Under the pieces are notes generated by a model. That model had not been told where the DNA came from. It searched no databases and saw only the letters and a list, made by a program, of their open reading frames with translations. Of a stretch of DNA of 7,247 nucleotides, positions 1 through 6,278 are shown one piece after another. This stretch comes from Bacteroidales bacterium UBA1736 (GTDB taxonomy: Bacteria; Bacteroidota; Bacteroidia; Bacteroidales; UBA932), in NCBI GenBank assembly GCA_002315825.1, contig DCIC01000057.1, positions 13,792 to 21,038 of the forward strand. The letters are read 5' to 3'. Each line of letters opens with the position of its first letter. Position 1 is the stretch's first letter. The position numbers and the translations under genes are program-made.

Positions 1-363
1 GCTCCGATTACCGACAAGCACGATGTTATGTTTATCGACGTGGGCTATTTCAGCCAGGGATATCCCTTAATCGACCTGAGTATCAATGGAGTGATATGCA
101 AATATGTGGATGCGGGCATACGCCGGGAGCACTATCATCTGGAGAAGGAGAAGACAGAGGAATTCTGGCACTATTTCCTGGATGAGTATTTCTTCGGTCC
201 CGAGAGACTGGCGGACAAGTATTGCGGTCCTGGTGCGACAATGGCTCAAGTGGAAGAGCTTATGGAGAAATATATTGCTTTGAGACTTTTCCTTGTAAGT
301 TATATTTGCGGAGCTTTGTTGCCGGAATATGACAAGGTGATCCGCGAAGCGTTCGGCTTCTGA
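1..363 (+). CDS. C-terminal part of an aminoglycoside phosphotransferase/kinase-like protein (5' partial)
   Basis: The reading frame is open from the first base, and the residues before the first Met (APITDKHDV) read naturally into it, so this is the last 120 residues of a longer gene whose start lies outside the window. Near its beginning is VMFIDVG followed by a GYPLIDL segment (about residues 9-27). In the aminoglycoside phosphotransferase (APH) fold this corresponds to the metal-binding Asp of the IDxG/DFG-like motif plus the 'GxPxxDL' stretch that follows it. The rest is helical and charged, with a FWHYFLDEYF segment and a final helix ending in AFGF, as expected for the C-lobe. The upstream catalytic HGDxHxxN loop would lie outside the window, so neither activity nor substrate can be judged. 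It most resembles chromosomal APH-like families of unknown substrate rather than a known resistance enzyme. It converges on the phosphatase gene with a 3-base gap. Confidence 0.6.
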   Translation, partial: APITDKHDVMFIDVGYFSQGYPLIDLSINGVICKYVDAGIRREHYHLEKEKTEEFWHYFLDEYFFGPERLADKYCGPGATMAQVEELMEKYIALRLFLVSYICGALLPEYDKVIREAFGF

Positions 364-366
364 TTC

Positions 367-1086
367 CTATTTGGAATTGGCGGCAAACTCTTCTTTTGCC
401 TTTTCAAGCAGTCTCATAAACTCAGGGTCGGCGCAAAGACGGGCGAAAGTTATGCTGCCTGCATAGCGGCCTGCTTCAATATCGCTCTGGTAGTGGAATC
501 CAAGGATGACGCGGCTTTGTCCCAATTCATATGCTACCTTCATAATGCCTTCTGTGTGAGCTGGATCGATGGACGTAAGAATAAGGCCGGCAAGCCATGA
601 GATGTGTGTGTGGCCTGATGGGTAGCTTGTGAAATCAGTGGGATTTTCTGATGTGGGCAGACCGGTAGGCTCCTTGAACAACTGGTAAGGACGTACTCTC
701 TTGAAATATTTTTTTGCACTGTCACCGGCTTGCATCTCTGTCATATGCGCCCTTGACAGCAATTCGAACAGTATGGGGTACTCCTCTTGTGTCAATTCTC
801 TGTGCATAGGCTCGGCAAATCTCTTGAAGAAATACGATGCACCTACCCCCGCATCCTTTACGGCCAGTTCGCCACGCTCTGTGTCTCTTATTGATTTGCC
901 CCAAAGATACTGGCACCAATCGTCATAATACCTCGAACTGTTCAGCTCCGGAGGAGCGGGCAGTACATTCTCGAGGTGCGGGGCCTCTTCTTTTGTGTAG
1001 AATGGAGCGTAACTCTTCTTGTTGGTCTGGGCTGAAAGGCAGATTGCGGCTGATAGAGCGACAATCAGAAGTATTTGTTTCTTCAT
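367..1086 (-). CDS. Secreted PAP2-family (class A-type) acid phosphatase
   Basis: A 239-residue protein with a clear signal peptide (MKKQILLIVALSAAICLSAQ, likely cut after about residue 19-20), so it is probably periplasmic. The complete PAP2/vanadium-haloperoxidase phosphatase signature is present in order: K125-x6-R132-P133, then PSGH at 156-159 within SYPSGHT, then S191-R192-x5-H198-x3-D202. The SYPSGHT form and soluble, non-membrane-spanning body fit class A nonspecific acid phosphatases (PhoN/PhoC-like), which hydrolyse phosphomonoesters through a phospho-histidine intermediate (His198 expected). The true substrate cannot be read from sequence; lipid pyrophosphate dephosphorylation is less likely because there are no transmembrane helices beyond the signal. 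The start at 1086 was chosen because it begins the signal peptide; an in-frame ATG at 1158 would add 24 residues without signal character and run across the promoter. Transcribed away from the barrel gene from a divergent promoter region. Confidence 0.88.
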   Translation of the reverse strand: MKKQILLIVALSAAICLSAQTNKKSYAPFYTKEEAPHLENVLPAPPELNSSRYYDDWCQYLWGKSIRDTERGELAVKDAGVGASYFFKRFAEPMHRELTQEEYPILFELLSRAHMTEMQAGDSAKKYFKRVRPYQLFKEPTGLPTSENPTDFTSYPSGHTHISWLAGLILTSIDPAHTEGIMKVAYELGQSRVILGFHYQSDIEAGRYAGSITFARLCADPEFMRLLEKAKEEFAANSK

Positions 1087-1110
1087 TATTGTGATGTGGT
1101 TTTTGATATA

Positions 1111-1142
1111 CAAAATTACAATCCTTACTTCACTTGCACAAT
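1111..1142 (-). promoter_or_regulatory. Candidate Bacteroidota promoter for the acid phosphatase gene
   Basis: On the minus strand, bases 1118 to 1111 read TAATTTTG, a full match to the Bacteroidota -7 consensus TAnnTTTG. Exactly 20 bases further upstream, 1142 to 1139 read ATTG, a three-of-four match to the -33 consensus TTTG. Transcription would start around 1100-1105, giving a leader of roughly 15-20 bases before the ATG at 1086. A short inverted repeat, TTTTG-ATATA-CAAAA (1101-1115), overlaps the -7 element and could be an operator half-site pair, but is too AT-rich and short to call. Position, spacing and orientation support the promoter; no transcript data are available. Confidence 0.5.
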
Positions 1143-1145
1143 AGT

Positions 1146-1177
1146 CTTGGGGAAACATCTATATTTTGTTAATTTTG
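1146..1177 (+). promoter_or_regulatory. Candidate Bacteroidota promoter for the barrel-permease operon
   Basis: Bases 1170-1177 read TAATTTTG, matching the -7 consensus TAnnTTTG, and 1146-1149 read CTTG, one base off the -33 TTTG, with a 20-base spacer. The geometry and the -7 octamer are the same as those of the divergent promoter on the other strand. A start of transcription near 1182-1186 would leave a leader of about 20 bases before the TTG at 1203, which supports that unusual start codon. The permease gene downstream lacks a comparable element in its 28-base gap, so it probably depends on this promoter too. Confidence 0.5.
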
Positions 1178-1202
1178 AATCCAATTATCCATTCGCCCGC
1201 CA

Positions 1203-3035
1203 TTGACAAATTTTGGAAAATCCGTTTTTGGGCCTGTCAGGCTATTGCTGGTCAGCATCCTTTTATTGCTGACACATCTTTTGGCATTAGCTGATGAACC
1301 TTCCCAAAAGAGCGAAGAAAAGAAAGCCGGGGAATGGTCGGGGGAGTTTATTCTGAAAGGGGGCACCAATTTTGAGATGACCAAACTGAACAAGAGGTCA
1401 CACCATATTGGCGATGTCAATGGCGATTTGATCTATAGCAGACAGAAATGGTCTCTGGAACTGACCACCACCGCTTCCTACGAGTATCTTTTCAAAGCGG
1501 TGCGGGGCAAGGACACGACCATTGGAGGCAAGGATACCACCAGTGTTCTCGATGCGTCGGCCAATGAGTATAAGAATCTTCTCGTTAATGCAGGTGCCAT
1601 TTTCACGTGGAAACCGGACTGGCGGAATACATTCACGTTCAGATATGGATATGGTCTGGACAAGAGCAAGCCCGTAAAGGCTACACTTTCTGACGGAACA
1701 TATATTGAGAGGATTGCAAAGGCTTTTTATACATTCAAGGATTCTGATGACGATATACAGGCCCATACTGCTTCACTTTCATATGAGCATTTGTTCAGAA
1801 AGGGAGGAAGAAGTCTGAATGTGGAATTCCGCTACAATAATTCATTTGCGGATCATTTTTCCCAGTGGACTGAAGGACTCGCGCAGCAGTCAGGGAACAC
1901 TGTTTCGAGTGTTGATACTTCTGTGACTAAAAGATATAGGGATACACCTTCTCAGGAAATTCGAAATATTGACGCGGGGGTCAAATACACGGCCAGCTCC
2001 ATAGGTGGCATACAAGGCTTCAATCTTGATGGGTCTCTATGGCTGCACTCACGTTTTCTGAGAGACCGCCGCAGCTCGGCGACATATGTAAACGGGGAAT
2101 GGAGGGACAGTACTGAAGTCAGAGAGAATTTTCTTTATCGCACATCCATTCTCACTCCTACACTCCACGGTACGTACAGGTATCTGGATTATAAGATTGA
2201 GTTTTCGTATTCTCCTGAACCGTATCTTCAGAGACTCGACAGCGACACTCATACCGGAGATGTGACAAAAGGTCAGGTGGCTCATCTATTCAGTGTGACA
2301 CAGTCATACGAGCCCCGGAAGGGACATATATTCACTCTGGACTGCAGCAGGGACGAATCCAGGCCGGATTATCTGGAGATTTGCTGGTTTCCAAGACGTG
2401 GCCTACAGTACGCCAATGAGATATATGTCGGAAATCGGGAACTGAACAATATGGTTACCGCCAATGTCCGTGGAGGGTATGAATTTTCGTTCGCAAGATT
2501 CAAGGCATCATTCGCTCTCGCACACGACTATCAGCACCATAAGATTGAGCAGACATTTTCTACGCAGATGATAGACGATCGCGAGTATAGGATTTATACT
2601 TGGGTAAACGGGGGTAAAAGCCACGAGACCAATGGGACCTTGCTTCTTTCCTGGAATGCGGAGCATCTGAAAGCAGCTGTCAAAGGAAGATATAACATTT
2701 ATAAGGGTACTTCAATGTCCGGCTCAGTAACGGAATCCGATGACTGGAGAGTGGAGGCTTCCGCCAAGTATTCGCTCAAGTCCTGGGAGTTTGCCGCAGA
2801 TATGATGTATAATAGCGATATGGTGCGCACATATAGTACAGTAAAGAGCCTTGCCGAATGTAATGCACATATTTCCAGAACTTTCGGACGACTCGTCATT
2901 AGTCTGGACGCGACAAACCTTCTGGACAGACCCATCGAGACCTTGACTGTCTCCGAGGATGAAACCCAAATGAGGTCTGAGACTATCACGAACAACAAGA
3001 GGCTATTTGTTCTGGGGCTTCGTTACTCATTCTGA
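1203..3035 (+). CDS. Plug-less outer-membrane beta-barrel protein related to TonB-dependent receptor barrels
   Basis: A 610-residue predicted outer-membrane protein. Residues 1-30 form a signal peptide: basic residues K6 and R13, a Leu-rich core (14-29), and an ALA site before Asp31. A short charged linker follows, then alternating polar/aromatic beta strands to the end, closing with LFVLGLRYSF and the terminal Phe typical of barrels inserted by the BAM machinery. RPDY (387-390) followed by GNREL (410-414), and DATNLLDR (569-576), are recognisable landmarks of Bacteroidota TonB-receptor-like barrels (OMP_b-brl_3 type). Members usually carry an N-terminal carboxypeptidase-regulatory-like domain and a plug; neither is present, since the barrel begins by about residue 45. 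The start is inferred as TTG because an in-frame stop lies at 1176-1178 and the first in-frame ATG (residue 59) would discard the signal peptide. A heptad-spaced GKDTT duplication occurs at 102-113. Probably co-transcribed with the permease 28 bases downstream. Substrate unknown. Confidence 0.75.
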   Translation: MTNFGKSVFGPVRLLLVSILLLLTHLLALADEPSQKSEEKKAGEWSGEFILKGGTNFEMTKLNKRSHHIGDVNGDLIYSRQKWSLELTTTASYEYLFKAVRGKDTTIGGKDTTSVLDASANEYKNLLVNAGAIFTWKPDWRNTFTFRYGYGLDKSKPVKATLSDGTYIERIAKAFYTFKDSDDDIQAHTASLSYEHLFRKGGRSLNVEFRYNNSFADHFSQWTEGLAQQSGNTVSSVDTSVTKRYRDTPSQEIRNIDAGVKYTASSIGGIQGFNLDGSLWLHSRFLRDRRSSATYVNGEWRDSTEVRENFLYRTSILTPTLHGTYRYLDYKIEFSYSPEPYLQRLDSDTHTGDVTKGQVAHLFSVTQSYEPRKGHIFTLDCSRDESRPDYLEICWFPRRGLQYANEIYVGNRELNNMVTANVRGGYEFSFARFKASFALAHDYQHHKIEQTFSTQMIDDREYRIYTWVNGGKSHETNGTLLLSWNAEHLKAAVKGRYNIYKGTSMSGSVTESDDWRVEASAKYSLKSWEFAADMMYNSDMVRTYSTVKSLAECNAHISRTFGRLVISLDATNLLDRPIETLTVSEDETQMRSETITNNKRLFVLGLRYSF

Positions 3036-3063
3036 AAACAATAACAATTAATCAATAGTAGAA

Positions 3064-4071
3064 ATGGAAATTATCATCGGCTTACTTATTATCGCTGTCG
3101 GGTCTTTCTGCCAGTCCAGCAGCTACGTCCCGATCAACAAAATCAAGAAATGGAGCTGGGAGAGTTACTGGCTTGTACAGGGCGTTTTTGCCTGGCTGCT
3201 TTTCCCTCTTCTCGGGGCTCTTCTTGCTGTTCCTGATGGGCATTGTCTTTTTGAAGTGTATGCCCTCTTCCCGAAGGAAACAATGCTTACAATCTTCTTT
3301 GGTATGCTCTGGGGCGTCGGTGGCTTGACATTCGGACTGAGTATGAGGTATCTTGGCGTAGCACTGGGGCAGAGCATCGCTCTTGGCACTTGCGCGGGCC
3401 TTGGCACTCTTCTTACTCCTATCTTCACCGGGAATAGCTCGGATCTGACCTTGGCGGTGATTGTGGGGGTCTGTGTGACATTGATAGGTATTGCCATTAT
3501 CGGCATTGCAGGAGCAATGAAATCCTCCGCTCTTCCTGAAGAGGAAAAGAAGAAAGCGGTCAAGGATTTCAATTTTACCAAGGGCTTGATTGTAGCATTG
3601 CTTGCGGGATTTATGAGCGCCTGCTTCTCCATTGGTCTTGGCTACGGTTCCAATCTTGTCTGGGATGAGACTGCGGATATTTTCAAAACACTTCCTGCGA
3701 CACTGCTTGTCACCTTCGGAGGATTTATTACCAATCTCATCTACTGTCTTTACCAGAACTGCAAGAATAAATCCTTCTCTGATTACAGAAACGGTGCATT
3801 GTGGAAGAGCAATATTCTTTTCTGCGCTCTTGCTGGTCTGCTATGGTACAGCCAGTTCTTCGGCTTGAGTCTTGGAAAGGGCTTCCTTGCCGGTTCTGCC
3901 ACCCTGATAGCTTTCAGCTGGTGCATACTTCAGTCACTCAATGTCGTTTTCTCCAATGTCTGGGGCATTATCCTCAAAGAATGGAAGGGATGTTCCCGCA
4001 AGGTAATAGTTGTCCTTGTGGTCGGTCTGGCGGTGCTTATTGTGAGCTCCTTCCTGCCTGAACTTATCTGA
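3064..4071 (+). CDS. rhaT: RhaT-family sugar/proton symporter (substrate uncertain)
   Basis: A 335-residue inner-membrane permease of the L-rhamnose-proton symporter family (E. coli RhaT is 344 residues), in the drug/metabolite transporter superfamily. About ten hydrophobic segments are visible: residues 1-20, 33-56, 73-95, 98-121, 128-152, 174-194, 211-233, 249-271, 273-304 and 313-331. A charged cytoplasmic loop (EEEKKKAVKD, about 159-168) splits two five-helix halves. The N-terminal FCQSSSYVPINKIKKWSWESYW segment and the small-residue-rich LGVALGQSIALGTCAGLGTLL helix are family-like. No rhamnose isomerase, kinase, aldolase or regulator is present in the window, so the family name should not be read as proof of rhamnose transport. 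The gene follows the barrel gene after a 28-base AT-rich gap without its own visible promoter, suggesting co-transcription. Its TGA stop directly abuts the stop of the opposing nagZ. Confidence 0.85.
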   Translation: MEIIIGLLIIAVGSFCQSSSYVPINKIKKWSWESYWLVQGVFAWLLFPLLGALLAVPDGHCLFEVYALFPKETMLTIFFGMLWGVGGLTFGLSMRYLGVALGQSIALGTCAGLGTLLTPIFTGNSSDLTLAVIVGVCVTLIGIAIIGIAGAMKSSALPEEEKKKAVKDFNFTKGLIVALLAGFMSACFSIGLGYGSNLVWDETADIFKTLPATLLVTFGGFITNLIYCLYQNCKNKSFSDYRNGALWKSNILFCALAGLLWYSQFFGLSLGKGFLAGSATLIAFSWCILQSLNVVFSNVWGIILKEWKGCSRKVIVVLVVGLAVLIVSSFLPELI

Positions 4072-5112
4072 TCAGACAATAGGATTGATTCTGAGAGAAA
4101 GGATACGGCGGATACTTTCGTCTATCCTTTCTTCTTTTATCTTTCCTGACTTGACAGCCTCATATACCGCGTCGAAAGCTTCTCTATAGTCCAGAGGACC
4201 GAGAACTATGTCAACGCCGGCATTGATGGCGGCAATTGTCGCTTCTGCGGAAGAATAGTATTTGGAAACGGCGCCCATCTCCATCATATCTGTGATGATT
4301 ACATCTTTGTATCCGAGTTCTTCCCTGAGCTTGCCGCGAAGAATCGTGGATGACAGTGTTGCGGGGGAGTTACTGCCGTCAATCTGGGGAAGAGTGATGT
4401 GCGCGGTCATTATCATCCTTGCCCCGGCTGCGATGCCCGCTTTGAATGGCACTATTTCGCAGGAAAGCAAATCATCCCAGGATTTGCAGCTTTCTGCATA
4501 ACCCAAGTGTGAATCTGTCCTTGTGTCTCCGTGGCCGGGAAAATGCTTCAGGCAGGCTGTAATGCCCTGAGACTCGAGTCCCTTGATGTATGAACACACC
4601 ATCTGCGCGACCGTCTGTGGGTCGTTGCTGAAGGACCGTGTGCCAATGACCGGATTGTCCGGGTTGCTATTGACATCCGAAACGGGGGCGAAATCGATAT
4701 CGAATCCGTATTTCTTCAGATAGGAGCCTATGTAGCTGGCATATTGAAAGACACCCTCCGCTCCTTTGGATTGGCAGAGGGCCTCCATACTTTCAGCGTT
4801 GGTAAGTCCAAACTCCGGGTTCCGGGCGAGTCTTGCCACCCTCCCTCCTTCCTCATCGATGCAGAGCAGGGGAGAGCCGCTCAGATTCTTGATTTTGGTG
4901 CTGAAACTTAGCAATTGGGATTTATTGAGGCAATTGTGCGCAAATAGTAGGATCCCTCCCGCAGGGTATTGTCTGTAGGCATCTGCGATTTCCGGGGTTA
5001 TATCTGTGACGCTGTGATCGGAAGGGTGCAATATCATTTCCGGAGTGACTCCGGGGATGAGATCTTCGGGGCGGATGATAAACATTCGTCCTATCTTTTC
5101 GCGCAATGTCAT
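4072..5112 (-). CDS. nagZ: NagZ-type beta-N-acetylhexosaminidase (GH3)
   Basis: A 346-residue single-domain glycoside hydrolase family 3 enzyme, the usual length for Gram-negative NagZ. It removes GlcNAc from GlcNAc-1,6-anhydroMurNAc (with or without peptide) during peptidoglycan recycling. Motifs in order: LLCIDEEGGRVARL (82-95) with the substrate-binding Asp86; the NagZ hallmark KHFPGHGDTRTDSH (189-202), whose Asp200-Ser201-His202 supplies the Asp-His general acid/base dyad of this family; and VIITDMMEMGA (271-281) with the expected nucleophile Asp275. There is no signal peptide, so it should act in the cytoplasm, unlike the exported, multidomain GH3 enzymes also common in Bacteroidota. The start ATG overlaps the anmK stop (ATGA, 5109-5112), implying translational coupling; the substrate relationship with AnmK reinforces the assignment. 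The 3' end contains a hairpin that may serve the opposing permease gene. Confidence 0.93.
   Translation of the reverse strand: MTLREKIGRMFIIRPEDLIPGVTPEMILHPSDHSVTDITPEIADAYRQYPAGGILLFAHNCLNKSQLLSFSTKIKNLSGSPLLCIDEEGGRVARLARNPEFGLTNAESMEALCQSKGAEGVFQYASYIGSYLKKYGFDIDFAPVSDVNSNPDNPVIGTRSFSNDPQTVAQMVCSYIKGLESQGITACLKHFPGHGDTRTDSHLGYAESCKSWDDLLSCEIVPFKAGIAAGARMIMTAHITLPQIDGSNSPATLSSTILRGKLREELGYKDVIITDMMEMGAVSKYYSSAEATIAAINAGVDIVLGPLDYREAFDAVYEAVKSGKIKEERIDESIRRILSLRINPIV
4096..4140 (+). terminator. Candidate intrinsic terminator of the permease transcript, embedded in nagZ
   Basis: A perfect 10-base inverted repeat, AGAAAGGATA (4096-4105) and TATCCTTTCT (4123-4132), is separated by 17 bases and followed on the plus strand by the T-rich tail TCTTTTAT (4133-4140). 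It begins 25 bases after the permease stop. An alternative fold pairs a second GGATA (4110-4114) with the same TATCC, with an 8-base loop. The tail is T-rich only for plus-strand transcription, so it would stop the permease message rather than that of nagZ. The stem has only three G-C pairs, so strength is doubtful, and the same bases encode the nagZ C-terminal residues ERIDESIRRILSL. Confidence 0.4.
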
Positions 5113-6269
5113 ATATTTTCTGTCTTGAAAGGGGGATAAGTGATGTTGCCGAGAATGACAGGTCTTGATGCTCCTGTCGCCCCGGGCACGTTTGAGGGCC
5201 TTCGATTCAGGGTCTCATACCCGAGTACGGCAAACGCCACAGCTTCTTTTGCGTCGCTGCTATACCCTATGTCCTCCTGACTGCGTATTTGGATTTCCGG
5301 GAGTTCCTCAATTAAATAACTCATAAGAGTGCTGTTGTGGACACCTCCTCCTGAGACTATAAGGCTTTGTATGCAGGTGCGGGTGAGAATGTGTCTGCGG
5401 AATGCCTCCCCGATGCACAGAGCTGTGAAACGGGTGACTGTCGCGACTATATCTTCCGAAGGGATTCTGCCCTTCCACTTTTCCAACAATGAACTCGTAA
5501 ATGCTGCCCCGAATGCTTCCCGCCCCGTGGTTTTCGGGATTCCGAGGGAAATGTAGCCGTGTTGAGACAACTCGCTCAGCAGTTCGGCGGATATCTTGCC
5601 TGAGGCAGCTGTCCGGCCGTTGTTGTCATATTTTTGGCCGTACAGAGCCTTCATCACTTCATCAATGACCATATTGCCGGGGCCGGTGTCGAATGCATAG
5701 ATATCTTCAAGACCGCAGTCTGCAGGCAGGATGGTGATATTGGCAATACCTCCGATGTTGAGAAGAGCAATGCTTTCGGTCTTTGACCCGTACAGGATGT
5801 ATTCGCTATAAGGTACGAGGGGAGCGCCATTTCCTCCGGCGGCCATATCCATTGTCCTGAATCCGGATATGACCGTCACTCCTGTGTTGTACGCAATGAC
5901 GGCAGGCTCTCCGATTTGAAGAGTGCTCCGGCGCTCTGTTTGAGATGGTCTGGGAATATGCCAGATGGTCTGGCCGTGGGATGCTATGTATCCGAGACTC
6001 TCTATGGGGACGCCATTGTCCTGACATACCTGCCGGGCTGCTTGGGCAAACAATTCTCCCAACTTGAAATTGAGACTGCAAATCAGATCGACACTTCCTT
6101 GTGTGGAATCCAGGACTCGGATTATTTCATCCTTTATCTCTTCGGGCATTGTCGTGGTCTGAAAGCCCAAGAGCTTGACCTTTGTGGATTTTTCGCTTCC
6201 GGATATGTCCACGAGGGCGGCATCTACGCCGTCCAGAGAAGTTCCCGACATTAAGCCTACCGCAAGCAT
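5109..6269 (-). CDS. anmK: Anhydro-N-acetylmuramic acid kinase
   Basis: A 386-residue enzyme of the ASKHA sugar-kinase fold, slightly longer than the roughly 370-residue proteobacterial AnmK. It cleaves the 1,6-anhydro ring of anhydroMurNAc and phosphorylates it with ATP to MurNAc-6-phosphate in the cytoplasm. Family signatures are complete: GLMSGTSLDGVD (5-16, phosphate-binding loop), ASHGQTIWH (96-104), GEPAVIA (120-126), AAGGNGAPLVPY (143-154), FDTGPGNMVID (193-203) with the catalytic Asp194, the adenosine-binding SGGGVHN (306-312), and the C-terminal NVPGATGASRPVILG block (360-374). The start is secure because the nucleotide-binding motif begins at residue 5. It lies 9 bases after the CobW gene and overlaps nagZ by 4 bases, forming a recycling pair. 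MurQ, which would act on its product, is not in the window. Confidence 0.97.
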   Translation of the reverse strand: MLAVGLMSGTSLDGVDAALVDISGSEKSTKVKLLGFQTTTMPEEIKDEIIRVLDSTQGSVDLICSLNFKLGELFAQAARQVCQDNGVPIESLGYIASHGQTIWHIPRPSQTERRSTLQIGEPAVIAYNTGVTVISGFRTMDMAAGGNGAPLVPYSEYILYGSKTESIALLNIGGIANITILPADCGLEDIYAFDTGPGNMVIDEVMKALYGQKYDNNGRTAASGKISAELLSELSQHGYISLGIPKTTGREAFGAAFTSSLLEKWKGRIPSEDIVATVTRFTALCIGEAFRRHILTRTCIQSLIVSGGGVHNSTLMSYLIEELPEIQIRSQEDIGYSSDAKEAVAFAVLGYETLNRRPSNVPGATGASRPVILGNITYPPFKTENI

Positions 6270-6278
6270 ACGGATGGG

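Noticed and set aside
346..372. Hairpins GAAGC-GTTCG-GCTTC (346-360) and ATTCC-TATTT-GGAAT (363-377) between the first two genes as a bidirectional terminator
   Set aside because: Each stem is only 5 bases and neither strand has a convincing T-tract after it; such repeats are expected by chance.
1087..1158. A longer N-terminus for the acid phosphatase, starting at 1158
   Set aside because: The extra 24 residues precede a perfect signal-peptide start and would place the candidate -7 and -33 elements inside the coding sequence.
1501..1545. The repeated GKDTT motif in the barrel protein as a tandem repeat element
   Set aside because: Only two imperfect copies of a few residues; likely a local duplication in a surface or periplasmic loop, not a repeat family.
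1398..1766. A 122-codon minus-strand open frame inside the barrel gene
   Set aside because: No recognisable motif, and it lies wholly opposite a coding sequence with clear barrel features.
3036..3063. A separate promoter for the permease in the gap after the barrel gene
   Set aside because: The 28-base AT-rich gap and the preceding 80 bases contain no TAnnTTTG element with a properly spaced TTTG; co-transcription is simpler.
3165..3632. A 155-codon open frame on the minus strand within the permease gene
   Set aside because: Antisense shadow of transmembrane codons; the composition is Pro/Ser/Lys-rich without recognisable domains, and the permease frame is strongly supported.
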